Source of the DNA: Okapia johnstoni
Taxonomy: Eukaryota; Chordata; Mammalia; Artiodactyla; Giraffidae
Length of the DNA stretch: 64,000 nucleotides
Direction: 5' to 3'
Assembly (NCBI GenBank): GCA_024291935.2
Contig: CM044307.1
Location: 102,305,461 to 102,369,460, forward strand
The position numbers and the translations under genes are program-made. Each line of letters begins with the position of its first letter. The stretch's first letter is position 1. Below are positions 34,275 through 46,495 of this stretch, piece by piece. The notes beneath the pieces were generated by a model that was not told the origin of the DNA, did not search any database, and saw nothing but the letters and a program-made list of their open reading frames with translations.

Positions 34275-34480
34275 CTGTATCTTAATTAGTTTTTATGGTG
34301 ATAAATAGCATATAAAATTTGCCATTTAAGACATTTTAAGCGTACAACTAACTGGCAATAAGCACATTTACATTGTTATATAATCATCACCACCATTCAA
34401 CTTCAAAAATTTTCTCATCTTCCCAAACCGAGATTCTGGACCCCTTTAAATAGTAACTCCTCATTACAGTTAGTTTTTAT
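34275..34480 (-). repeat. L1M 3' region, reverse orientation
   Basis: GCATATAAAATTTGCCATTT, AAGCGTACAACTAACTGGC, CATTGTTATATAATCATCAC, ACCACCATTCAACTTCAAA, TTCCCAAACCGAGATTCTGG are reversed L1M blocks. Possibly the same L1 insertion as 32755-33600 or a second one. Confidence 0.75.
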
Positions 34481-34539
34481 CGTGTCTATTTTCCATAACA
34501 GATTTGAAAAAACTGTTGCTTTATTAATATCTGAGTTTA

Positions 34540-34615
34540 TCAATATATTTATACCCAGTACTTAATATAATGGCTTGTAAACAGAAAATGCTCAATAAAT
34601 GTCTGTTGAATTGTT
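34540..34615 (+). repeat. L2/MIR 3' end
   Basis: CCAGTACTTAATATAATGGC then GAAAATGCTCAATAAATGTC and TGTTGAATTGTT, the typical terminal pattern of these old retroposons. Confidence 0.55.
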
Positions 34616-34819
34616 ATATCATGCTAAAAATCACGTTTCACTATGTCAGTTAGTCATATCAGATTGTCAACTTTCCAGCTCTACTCCACCCTAACCCCAC
34701 GGTTTATAAAAAGGAAAAAAAAGAACACATTTTCAGTGGATTTCATCTTACCAACACAAAAACCAAAACCAAAAAGAAAACACTACAAAACAAAAACAAA
34801 ACTACACCTTCAGTGCTCT

Positions 34820-35555
34820 CTAATTTCATGAAGAGTAAATTCCACATTCTGAGCATGACATTCAGGGTTTTCTAGAATCTGAGTCGGATTATCCTCTCTT
34901 CCCTCCTCTTCCACATCTTTTCATACCTAGATTCTTACCAATACAATATCATCCATTATTTCTGAAACAGGCAATTTCAGGTTTCCTTAATCATACTGTT
35001 TGCTCAGTTTAAAATGTTTCCCCACAGTTTTGAAGCCAAATCATAGTCTTCCTTCATGCGTGAAATTTTCTCTGATAATTTGGTTCAGAGCGAATACCCT
35101 TCATCTCTCTGCCTCTTTTGCACATTATTTGAGTCTCTATTTTATTTTTATTTAGTTTTGTACTAAATTACATTTTCCTTATATGCTTGTATGTTTGCCT
35201 TCATCACTGGAGGTCAAATTATATAATTTTGCTGTTGTTGCTTAGTCACTAAGTCAGGTCCAACTCTTTGAGACCCCATGGACTGTAGCTTGCCAGGCTC
35301 CTCTGTCCATGGAATTTCCCAGGCAAGAATCCTGGAGTGGGTTGCCATTTCCTTCTCCAGGGGATTTTCCCAAACCAGAGATTAAACCTGAGTCTCCTGC
35401 ACTGGCAGGCTGACTTTTTTACCACTGAGCCACCAGGGAAATCCATACAAACATTTGCATAATGCTTATTTATCACTTCATTTTTTTCTATTTCCTCCTG
35501 TCAGAGACTCACAGAATTTTCTGTACATAGTAGTTACTCAATAAGTACATTTTGA
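34820..35555 (+). repeat. L2 LINE 3' end, split by a Bov-tA
   Basis: CATTCTGAGCATGACATTCA, TTTAAAATGTTTCCCCACAG, AAATTTTCTCTGATAATTTG, TCTGCCTCTTTTGCACATTA before the SINE (35231-35444), and TGTACATAGTAGTTACTCAA after it, in L2 order. Confidence 0.65.
35231..35444 (-). mobile_element. Bov-tA SINE, reverse orientation
   Basis: GTTGCTTAGTCACTAAGTCA, ACCCCATGGACTGTAGCTTG, CTTCTCCAGGGGATTTTCCC, CTGCACTGGCAGGCTGAC and GAGCCACCAGGGAAATCC. Well preserved and inside an L2. Confidence 0.93.
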
Positions 35556-35699
35556 AAGGAGAGACAACCTTATTTAATACACATGATCAGTATAGTGCTG
35601 TTTATTGAGCACGACGCAGGTTGTTCCAACTACCTAATTAAGGAAATACCCAAGGAACAATGTGAAAACAGCAAATAGAAGGAACTCTATACAATGCAA

Positions 35700-36050
35700 G
35701 CTGACAAATATATACTGATCACAAGGTTTATATCACTGTACTGAGTGAAATGAGCACAAATAAACAAGACATAGCCCACTTTCTCAGGGAACTAACAACC
35801 TAGACTTAGAAAGGTATATAATAAACTCTAATACTAGTTTAACAGTCAAAACAAAAGCTGAAGCAATGAGATTAAGCAATTTAAACTAAGAAGCGATGAC
35901 TGTTGGCAAGAAACCATAAAAGATTTCATTAAAAAGGTGATGTCTGAACTTGAGTTTAAACGGGGAAGTATGATTTCAATGGGTGAATTGGGGTTGTGGA
36001 CACATTCCAAGAGAGACATTAACGTAAGTAAGATTTAGAGTCAGGACAAA
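35700..36050 (-). repeat. L2 LINE 3' region, reverse orientation (probable)
   Basis: AGGGAACTAACAACCTAGAC, a long AT-rich middle, GTGATGTCTGAACTTGAGTT and ATTCCAAGAGAGACATTAAC resemble reversed L2 ('increase of group, then weight') blocks. Diverged. Confidence 0.4.
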
Positions 36051-36224
36051 TGTTGGCTGCTTTCAAAAACAAAGAAAACTATAATTTAACAAGATGCTAG
36101 AATGACTTTGAGAAATAGGGGTAATAAGAGTTAAAGGTGATTTTTAGGCTAGGACCACTGAAGAGGTGCTCAATAGTACATTACAGGTCTAGTAGTAGAC
36201 ATCATTATATTATTAACATTCATA

Positions 36225-37640
36225 AATATGTAAATTTTTGAAAAAGCAAGAGAGTTCCAGAAAAACATCTATTTCTGCTTTATTGAATTTGCCAAAGCCT
36301 TTGACTGTGTGGATCACCACAAACTGTGGAAATTCTGAAAGAGATGGGAATACCAGACCACCTGACCTGTCTCTTGAGAAACCTGTATGTAGGTCAGGAA
36401 GCAACAGTTAGAACTGGACATGGAACAACAGACTGGTTCCAAATAGGGAAAGGAGTACGTCAAGGCTGCATATTGTCACCCTGCTTATTTAACTTATATG
36501 CAGAGTACATCCTGAGAAACGCTGGGCTGGATGAAGCACAAGCTGGAATCAAGATTGCTGGGAGAAATAACAATAACCTCAGATATGCAGACGACACCAC
36601 CCTTATGGCAGAAAGTGAAGAAGAACTAAAGAGCCTCTTGATGAAAGTGAAAGAGGAGAGTGAAAAAGCTGGCATAAAGCTCAACGTTCAGAAAACTAAG
36701 ATCATGGCATCTGGTCCCATCACTTCATGGCAAATAGATGGGGAAACAGTGGAAACAGTGACAAACTTTATTTTTTTGGGCTCCAAAATCACTGCAGATG
36801 GTGACTGCAGTCAAGAAATTAAAAGACGCTTACTCCTTGGAAGAAAAGCTATGACCAACCTAACAGCATATTAAAAAGCAGAGACATTACTTTGCCAACA
36901 AAGGTCCATCTAGTCAAAGCTATGGTTTTTCCAATAGTCATGTATGGATGTGAGAGTTGGAGTATAAAGAAATCTGAGGGCTGAACAACTGATGCTTTTG
37001 AACTGTGGTGTTGGAGAAGACTCTTGAGAGTCCCTTGGACTGCAAGGAGATCCAATCAACCCATCCTAAAGGAGATCAGTCCTGGGTGTTCATTGGAAGG
37101 ACTGATGTTGAAGCTGAAACTCCAATACTTTGGCCACCTCACGGGAACAGTTGACTCATTGAAAAAGACCCTAATGCTGGGAAGGATTGGGGGCAGGAGG
37201 AGAAGGGGACGACAGAGGATGAGATGGTTGGATGGCATCACTGACTCGATGGACATGGGTTTGGGTAGACTCCGGGAGTTGTTGATGGACAGGGAGGCCT
37301 GGCGTGCTACAATTCTTGGGGTCGCAAAGAGTCGGACACGACTGAGCGACTGAACTGAACTGACTGATGGATGTTGAAGCTGAAACTCTAATACTTTGGC
37401 CACCTGATGTGAAAAACTGACTCATTTGAAAAGACCCTGATTCTGGGAATGATTGAAAGCAGAAGGAGAAGGGGATGACAGAGGATGAGATAGTTGGATG
37501 GCATCACCGACACAATGGACATGAGTTTGAGTAAACTCCAGGAGTTGGTGATGGATAGGGAGACCTGGTGTCCTGCAGTCCATGGGGTCGCAAAGAGTTG
37601 GAGATGCCTGAGCGACTGAACTTAATTGAATATGTAAATT
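36225..37640 (+). mobile_element. BovB LINE with two successive 3' ends inside one target duplication
   Basis: AATATGTAAATT flanks the whole unit (36225-36236 and 37629-37640). The first part (36237-37368) runs from the RT palm (EKARE... with AKAFDCVD) to a full BovB tail ending CTGAACTGAACTGACTG. A second copy of the last 260 bases follows at once (37371-37628), from ATGTTGAAGCTGAAACTCTA to GAGCGACTGAACTTAATTG. RT motifs are largely present (YADD at 36581-36592) but a one-base loss near 36320 and stops break the frame. Confidence 0.93.
36326..36874 (+). pseudogene. BovB reverse-transcriptase fragment, 182 codons, YADD intact
   Basis: Open from EILKEMGIPDHLTCLL through RQGCILSPCLFNLYAEYI and the catalytic RYADDTTLMAES, to GRKAMTNL. 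The frame ends where a base is missing before AGCATATTAAAA (TNLTAY*). Upstream, the palm start is in another frame owing to a deletion in GTGGAAATTCTG. Part of the composite BovB; no function expected. Confidence 0.9.
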
Positions 37641-38011
37641 ATATCATTATGTTAGTAGTATACTAATATGGCATAGATTAAATTATATATCAGAAAATAT
37701 GATGATGATAATCAGTATGAATGGAGCTTTGCTTAGTGAGTTTAACCTTGAAGAATTATACAGCAGAAACCCTACTGTAATATCCCAGTTGAGAATAAGG
37801 AAGATCTGAACTATGGTGGTTTTTATGTGTAATGGATAAATGGGAACAAATGAATGCAGGATAGGCTGTGGATAAGGTTAAATGTATGGATCAAAACCCC
37901 CTGAATGCATAGAGCTAAGATAAATTCAAAGACAATCACACTTTCAAGAAGGAGAGAATAGTGGTACATTAGGAGAAATAATCTCTCTGAGTTCACTTGT
38001 AAAATAATAGT

Positions 38012-38085
38012 AGTAAGCCTGGCATGTTGCAGTCTATGGAGTCGCAAAGAGTCAGACACGACTAAGTGACTGAACTGAACTGAAC
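38012..38085 (+). mobile_element. BovB LINE 3' tail, about 74 bp
   Basis: TAAGCCTGGCATGTTGCAGT, GTCGCAAAGAGTCAGACACG and GACTGAACTGAACTGAAC are the very end of a BovB. Lies about 1.86 kb downstream of the 75-nt PPFIA2 exon in transcript direction. Confidence 0.9.
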
Positions 38086-38119
38086 TTTCAGTATTATTCT
38101 GCTGATATATGTGTATTTA

Positions 38120-38180
38120 GCCTAAAGCCCAGAGATTTAAAGCACTCAATAAATATTAGCTATTGCTATTATTAATTTAC
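38120..38180 (+). repeat. MIR SINE 3' end
   Basis: AAAGCACTCAATAAATATTA and GCTATTGCTATTATTAA are the typical MIR terminus. Confidence 0.6.
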
Positions 38181-39943
38181 CAATAGAATAATCTAATATG
38201 GACAATGGCATCTGACTCTAAAATATGTTTATAATTTCATTTATGTATAAATATAATGAAAAGTTATTAAAAAAATCAAAGACTATAGAAATATATAGTA
38301 CATGTTTGCAAACACCAAAGACAACTAATGGTAACAATTTGGCTAGTTTTTTTTCTAGTCCTATAATAATGCATTATTTTATTAATTAATTAATTTTTTT
38401 AAAATTGCATTGCTATTACTTGTAGTTGTGCAAAATTGGGAGCATTTTGGGCAACTTCTTCCCTTTTCCATAATAGAATGCTTTGGAGCTTTCAGAACAG
38501 AACATACAGTTATCTTATATTCTTTTTAATAAGACTGCTTATTTCATTTCACTAATGTGCCACAGAGAATCTAAGCGGGCACTAGGGAAACCTAGGGAGG
38601 CCAATCAGCACACATGGTAACTTTTAGTTAACTAGAAAAATTGGTGCCTATAAATGTTTACTGTCCTTTTAGTGCATGTCTTCTTTATTAAATCCTAAAC
38701 TGGTTTAATCCTTGATTAACGCTTGCTGGACACCTGTGGCAGAGAACAATCTATACAAACATTAGCAAAGCCCTCGAAGATGCCAAACCAATTTTTAAAG
38801 TCTTTAGTGGAGCTCAGAAAAGAGCATGAATGCTGAGTTATAGATTTGGTTTCTTTTTCACAGGGGTCATGGTTGAAGTCTTGGATGAAGGAGATATGGA
38901 TGAAGTCTCCGAAGAATATATTACATAAAGAAAAGTGTTAAAGGGTGCTAACTCCAAAATCATCTGTGAAAATGGGAAATGCAGTTTTGAAGTTTAAATT
39001 GTTAAACCTAGAACAAACAAAAGCCTATAGCAGCTCATTTAATTAGTCTAGCTAATTTTAAAAAACGAGGGAGTTTGTACCAGACAAGATTTTTAGCATG
39101 GTTGTAAATGTATACTAGTTTGTATGTGAAATGCAAATGTAAGTATTATTTTGTTAAGAATCTCTTGGTAAAACCTATAATTAGGGACACTGACCTCCCA
39201 CTTGCTTAAGTATTTAAAAGTAGGAAGATTTTGCTAAACTGTTTAGTAATAATAATACCTGCATTTACATTCCTGGAACAGACTTCTGAAAAAAAGTAGC
39301 CTTATAAATAATTATCAGAGAGAAGGAGAGAGAGAGAGACAGAGAGAGATGGGGCTATTTTAGTGGCTTGTATACATTTAATTTGAGATCCATCTATCTA
39401 GCTATCACTTATCTATATCTTATCCAACGACTCAAGTTCATTGGTAGACAACCAACCAAGGAAATAAAATATTCTAAAGGAAAAACAACTCTGTAAATCT
39501 CATGGATGATTATCAAATACTTTCTTAACGTCATGAATGAGAGCAAAAGAGTGGATTCAATGATGCCACTAAACATGGGCACGATGCTTCATCTGTAACG
39601 ATTTCCTAATTTAACAGATATCTGACATGTTTTCCAGTTTTGGAGCTGTGTTTTACTTCTTAAAAGGGCTGGCATTCTGACTGCAGTCTTTCTAAATCCC
39701 CATCTCAGTAGCTCTCATATCACTAGCTCTTGATAATTTTCCTTTCATCTCTTAGTGACAGATCTGAATCACCAGAAATCAGAAAACATGACTCTGGCAA
39801 CTAGTTTGAACAGGCCTTGTTCAGTGGCATATACAGGATGTAATTTATTTTTTGTGACAGTTTTAATAAAAGTGACGTGAAACACGAGGGATACAATGTT
39901 ATCGATATTGCACCTCGAAAGAGGAGAAAGTTTGGTATGTTAC
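38181..39943. other. Intron after the 75-nt exon; LTR-like patch and simple repeats
   Basis: AT-rich. A patch at about 38590-38770 (GGCCAATCAGCACACATGG, a CCTATAAATG box, GCTTGCTGGACACCTGTGG) may be LTR-derived. On the plus strand TTTCTTTTTCACAG (38851-38864) resembles an acceptor before a 19-codon open frame at 38869-38928. A GA-rich tract is at 39317-39349. No liprin-alpha exon is seen. Confidence 0.35.
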
Positions 39944-40018
39944 CTCCTGATTAGCAGCAGCTAGTTCTTCTTCCAGTGCAGAGACTCTTTCTAAAGAAAC
40001 CCTCAGTCGCTCCCTTAC
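39944..40018 (-). CDS. PPFIA2: PPFIA2 coding exon, 25 codons, begins with a donor-like sequence
   Basis: The minus strand shows TTTTTCTTCTAG|GTAAGG, then codons VRERLRVSLERVSALEEEL and AAANQE, ending CAGGAG|GTAACA. At 75 nt it is a short exon, phase 0 at both ends, so skipping it would keep frame and remove 25 coiled-coil residues (about 191-215). DEK from the previous exon plus VRERLR is the expected liprin-alpha junction, so the acceptor assignment is secure. The oddity is that its first six bases, GTAAGG, are a good 5' splice site, while its own donor is weak (C at +5). Joined to the previous exon it would recreate AAG|GTAAGG, the layout of a recursive splice exon. It sits between an intron of about 4.9 kb and one of about 35.3 kb. 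Confidence 0.93.
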
Positions 40019-40795
40019 CTAGAAGAAAAACCAAAATATGTGCAGTAATGTACATCCCATACATATTGAACTGTGCTGAATCCATTAATATTACCAGAGA
40101 CAGGCACATTTGGCAAACTATTAAACTATTTATAGCCTTAAGTGCTCAGGAATACTATGACTACATTGTCACTTCACACTATGACTATATCAAGGGACTT
40201 TTCCTGTAAGCAAGTCCTTCTAGTGTTTCGATTAAGATCAACTCCTCTTGTACTGAATTCTGATACATAGTAAGTGGAGGCAAAGTTCAAAAGTTTATTA
40301 TGAATTCATCTGAAAAACAGTCACTGATTAAGCATAAGATACAGGCAAAAAACTTTTACTGCTTTAAAAAATAAGTTTTTTCTTTGATGTTTAGTATAAA
40401 ATAATTTGTCTAAAAGCAAAGGATTCTTAGAACCTGAAAATTCTTGCCCATTGCTCACAAAATTAATTTTGTATTAGTTAGAGGTCTACATTGTTATTGA
40501 GGGATTGGAAAGTATATAATTACTTTGGAATTCCTAACTACTTTTCAGATACCGAAGGTTAGACCATTATATTTTACAGAACCAAACGATGCACATCAGT
40601 TTGAAAGTAATAATTTCCAAATGTTTCGTATACAAATGAAACTCAGAGAAGAGTTTCTTTGATCTTTGCTTTCTTAGAACTTCTAAAATTGTTTTAGTTA
40701 TCATATGTTCAGATTTATAGATATACTTCATATTAAATGCATCAAAAGAAGAAAAGCTCAGAGAAAGAAGTTTGGCTAAACTAAAATAAATGACT

Positions 40796-41060
40796 GCTGC
40801 TAAGTCGCTTCAGTCGTGTCCGACTCTGTGCGACCCCATAGACGGCAGCCCACTGGGCTCCGCCTTCCCTGGGATTCTCCAGGCAAGAACACTGGAGTGG
40901 GTTGCCGTTTCCTTCTCCAGTGCATGACAGGGAAAAGTGGAAGTGAAGTCGCTTAGTCGTGTCCGACTCTTCGCGACCCCATGGACTGTAGCCTACCAGG
41001 CTCCTCTGTCCATGGGATTTTCCAGGCAAGAGTACTGGAGTGGTGGCCATTGCCTCTTTG
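40796..41060 (-). mobile_element. Bov-tA dimer SINE with perfect 13-bp target duplication (young)
   Basis: AAAATAAATGACT stands at 40783-40795 and 41061-41073 without mismatch. Inside are two reversed SINE bodies: GCTGCTAAGTCGCTTCAGTC to TTCCTTCTCCAGTGCATGA, then AAGTGAAGTCGCTTAGTCGT to AGTGGTGGCCATTGCCTC. Low divergence and an exact duplication suggest recent insertion. It lies 778 bases upstream of the 75-nt exon in transcript direction and is in sense orientation with PPFIA2. Confidence 0.96.
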
Positions 41061-41073
41061 AAAATAAATGACT

Positions 41074-42690
41074 ACAGCAGTTTAATTTTCCTTAAAAAAA
41101 AAACAACAAAATTTATAGATTTAATTTAAAACAGAATCATGGTGAGTTTTAAATTATTCATGATTAACATTGGTTTTCCATGGGAATATAACAGTAAGCA
41201 TTTTAATATGTAATTATATAAATAAATTATATAACAAAATTCAATTTTATTAATGTATTAATGGTATAGTTTAATTAATAGTCTTTTTCTTTTTTAAAGT
41301 AAGATTTAACTGGAGATACAAGTTAAATATCTAGAGACCTATATACATAATAATTTTAAAATTGAAGTACATTTTCTAGTTAGCAGACATAAAAAAACAA
41401 GTGATAGCTTATGAATCTAGACTCTAGAATTTTTAAAAAAAAATCTCAATTATTTTAATACAACATAATGAAAACTGAAATTATTCAGGTGACTGGGTGT
41501 ATTTAACTCATGAGATACATCTTAAATAAGAAAGAATTAATGCCTGAGTGGAGTTTTAATATTAATTTCATTAATATTTTCATTGTATTTCATTATGTTT
41601 AAAATTCGAAAATTAATAATACATGCATAAATGGATATTTGATATCAAATATAATTACATAAGATCCTTCATGATATTTAACTATGCCAGATTGGCTGCC
41701 AGGTACCAATGCTGTTAGACAAATATCCAACTGTTCGTAAAAATGCATGAAACTTATGTTGATTAATAACTGAACAAGAGTGACTTAGCAGGAAATCTTT
41801 GATGATTTGACTTGGGAAATACTTTTTTCTATGAGTGCGTGGAAAGATGCAAACAAAGCAAATATTCCAAAGGCATGAAAATGAGGAGGACTGCTGATCC
41901 GTTAAATGCAGATATCAACAGAAATCTTAGTAGACGTTCTTGATATTTAACAGGGATGATTGTAAAGTTTTATGCACCATTTCCTAAAATACTAGGTATA
42001 AAATATGGGTGTTCTGATAAAAATCAAGGAATCTTGGTTGATGAGAAGAGCAATATGAAATAGTCAAAATGTAAATTAATCTCAACGTATGCAACACTAA
42101 TCAGATCACATTTAGACTGAAATAAAGAGGTTAGAGTGCTATATTTAAAAGACATACATTTTTCATTTCCTCTAGCCCACAAAATTGGTAAACATATTGG
42201 AGAACTATGTCAAAATCACTGCTGGTCTTAGCTAATTGGTGTATATTCTACCCTATAGCTCAATGAATATATAAATGAGGACATTAATTATGAAGATTGC
42301 CAGTCATTGAAATTGTCCACAGCTATGCTCAGTCCTCGTATTTTATTTAGCTCTTCTTGTGTTCTAAACCTTCTGTGGCAAAGTAGGTAGTTTCCTATCC
42401 TTGATATGATGAATTACATCTTCTTCTGATCTTTCATATATGTTTTATGTTAATAAACATAGCACTTAAAATAAAATATTGTAAGTACTTGTATATATGG
42501 GTCTCTCCTCACCTCTCCTGATCTCCACAAGAAGCTGTGAGCTATTCTTAGTTAGGAAAATTGTTTTTGAAGGTGCTTACGCACATGTCAACCCCTCAAT
42601 AATTAAATGAAGTGCTAATTTAAATAAGCATGTGAGTCAACAGTGATACTAATATCTTTACTTAGTTTGTAATTTTTTTCAAGTGCTGAA
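41074..42690. other. Intronic sequence without recognised features
   Basis: AT-rich, no repeat or exon recognised. Confidence 0.4.
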
Positions 42691-42694
42691 ATTT

Positions 42695-42905
42695 ATCATT
42701 AATAATAACATTCATTAACATTTACTGAGCATTTGTCATTTACTAAGTACTGGCTAGGAGCTTTACATGTCAGACAACTCTACTAGGTAGGGTAGGTATT
42801 ATTATTCTCTTCATTCAAAAGAAGAGAAAACAGCTTGGAGAACTTAAGACACTTGTCTAGTTCAGTCTAACTCCAAAGTCCAAGCTCATAATACTTTTCC
42901 TTTAG
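42695..42905 (-). repeat. MIR SINE, reverse orientation
   Basis: ATTAACATTTACTGAGCATT, TACTAAGTACTGGCTAGGAG, AGGGTAGGTATTATTATTC, TCCAAAGTCCAAGCTCATAA are reversed MIR blocks in full order, one of the best MIR copies here. Confidence 0.8.
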
Positions 42906-43339
42906 GCTGTTTATTATTACTTAGTTGATGATCCGTTCAGTTGCCCTGAATTTACCAACACCCAGGGTACTTCTGGTGAGTTCCTAAACCATATTACAGT
43001 TCCTATGGTCACAGTATGAAATAGAATATGCTAAGCTCACTGAACTTTAATATGTACCAAATTACTTTTAGATCCTAAGTTGTACAACAACCGTTTTCTT
43101 CTTAAATGTACTCATATTTGTATGAAGTGCTGTTTTGTTTATTGCCTTCTATTCATTTTTTTCATAAAAGCATCCCTCACTTAAGCGATCTGGAAGCACA
43201 TCTGGGGAACAGCCAAAATCTTTCACTCTCTAGACCCTCATTCAAGTCACTCAAAACTGTTAGATTTTCTCTGAATAGGCCATGCTCTTTTCAAAGCTCT
43301 TGGTTAGTTCACATATTGAGAATATTGCTTAGAGTATCT

Positions 43340-43620
43340 TTACTTCTCTGCTTAAAAACCCTTACACATTTTAATACCCAGATCAAATGTTACCCCCTCT
43401 GTGAAGACATTCTTGATGTTCTTGTTAATTCTTCAAGCAAAATTAGTTGCGACTTTTCCTGTGACTCCATATCACATTGTATATATCTTTGCTTCACATA
43501 GCCTGTTATTGGCATATGAACCCCAGTGCTATGAACTCCTTGATTGTAAAGAGAGGTGCCAAATATATGCCAAGGAGTCTAACACATAACAGCTATTCTA
43601 TAAGTGTACAGTCTTACTAA
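43340..43620 (+). repeat. L2 LINE 3' end
   Basis: CCCAGATCAAATGTTACCCC, TGTGAAGACATTCTTGATG, ATCACATTGTATATATCTTT, CTCCTTGATTGTAAAGAGAG and ACACATAACAGCTATTCTAT match the L2 3' end in order. Confidence 0.7.
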
Positions 43621-45065
<1,445 letters not shown>

Positions 45066-45365
45066 TTAACAGAAAATGTAATTGCTTTATGAATACAGGT
45101 CACTAAATGCACAGAGATGATTTCTATTTTAGCAGACTTCAGATTTATATATTATCTAATGATAACATCAGATTATACTACAGGTAGCATCAATGAAACA
45201 CAAACCTGAGTTCATACACCAGGGTTCAAAAATATACTAAAAGTAAATTGCATTCCTATCACATAACAATTTATTAAATTTAAAATATGATGTGAATTAT
45301 ATGCATTCTTTTATAAGATTTAATAATTTCAGTTTAAATTGAGGAGAACTAGAACACACCATATG

Positions 45366-45550
45366 AGAAAGTGGAAGTCGCTCAGTCGTGTCCGACTCTT
45401 TGCAACCCCATACAGTCCATGGAATTCTCCAGGCCAGAATACTGGAGTGGGTAGCCTTTCCCTTCTCTAAGAGATCTTCCCAACCCACGGACTGAACCCA
45501 GATCTCCCACTTTGCAGGCAGATTCTTTACCAGTTGAGCCAAAAGGGAAG
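45366..45550 (-). mobile_element. Bov-tA SINE, reverse orientation
   Basis: AAAGTGGAAGTCGCTCAGTC, a shortened ACCCCATACAGTCCATGG, GAATACTGGAGTGGGTAGCC, AACCCACGGACTGAACCCAG and TTGAGCCAAAAGGGAAG. A deletion has removed part of the tail half (the CTGTAGCCCACCAGG block). It lies about 310 bases upstream of the 165-nt exon in transcript direction. Confidence 0.92.
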
Positions 45551-46135
45551 ATCCAATAAATAGGGTAACTATTGAAAAATGTTATACAATGATGACTTTG
45601 TTAGAAAATAGAATTCAAAGTCAAAATTATTTTCACTTATATCTGATCACTTAAATTTGTTAAGTTGAGGAAATGAACATAAACTTCATGTTGCTTTAAA
45701 CTTGATTATAATGACAATCACATGTTGCTATAGTAATCAATGTGGTAAAACTAATGATTTTATTCACAATTAAATTCTTGGATTACATAATAGAAAAATG
45801 TATGCAGCCAACTGGAATATAGTAATTGAGACCAGCAGTAGTCATTTTTGGAAAAGAGATTAAAGGAAATAATTATTAAACTGTCTACTCTGGAATGTCC
45901 ATTCACCCAGAGTAGTTTTTGGTGCCATGACAGACATTAGGGGAAAGTCCAGTGAACAATGTTTCATTCTGTCACAGACTTTATGCTCTGACTTTTCCCA
46001 AATAAATTTTGCTTTTAAATGTTTTGTGAATTGGAGTTTCACCTTTATTTTATAAGGCAGTTCTGCAACTAAAAGCAAAGATATATGAAAAAAAAGAGAA
46101 AAAACCGTTATCAGTTATTAAAATTTTGCTAGTGA

Positions 46136-46495
46136 AGAACTGTGGTGTTGGAGAAGACTTGAGAGTCCCTTGGACTGCAAGGAGAGCCAATCAGTCCATC
46201 CTGAAGGAAATCAGTCCTGAATATTCATTGGAAGGACTGATGCTGAACCTGAAACTCCAATACTTTGGCCACTGGTGTGAAGAACTGACTCATTCGAAAA
46301 GATCCTGATGTTAGGAAAGATTGAAGGTGGGAAGAGAAGGGGATGACAGAGGATGAGATGTGGATGGCATCACCGACTCAATGGACATGAGTTTGGGTAA
46401 ACTTCAGGAGTTGGTGATGGACAGGGAGGCCTGGCGTGCTGTAGTCTATGGGGTTGCAAAGAGTCAGACACGACTGAGCAACTGAACTGAACTGA
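46136..46495 (+). mobile_element. BovB LINE 3' end, 5'-truncated
   Basis: GAACTGTGGTGTTGGAGAAG to CTGAGCAACTGAACTGAACT, about 360 bases of the terminal BovB part, including GGAAAGATTGAAGGTGGG. Small deletions (for example near 46275 and 46360) mark decay. Confidence 0.94.

Larger units (their letters stand above)
4689..39943 (-). other. PPFIA2 intron, about 35.3 kb
   Basis: The largest complete intron here, between the 75-nt and 117-nt exons, starting GTAACA and ending TTTTGCAG in transcript direction. It hosts most of the repeats of the window, including nested BovB elements, LTRs, L1 remnants and many Bov-tA copies. No additional liprin-alpha exon was recognised inside it. Confidence 0.85.

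Noticed and set aside
39317..39349. GA-rich tract considered as a GAGA-type regulatory site
   Set aside because: A simple purine repeat is sufficient explanation; no additional motif structure is seen.
43106..43501. 131-codon plus-strand open frame
   Set aside because: The C-terminal half lies in an L2 3' end and the composition is not coding-like; no splice-consistent ends.
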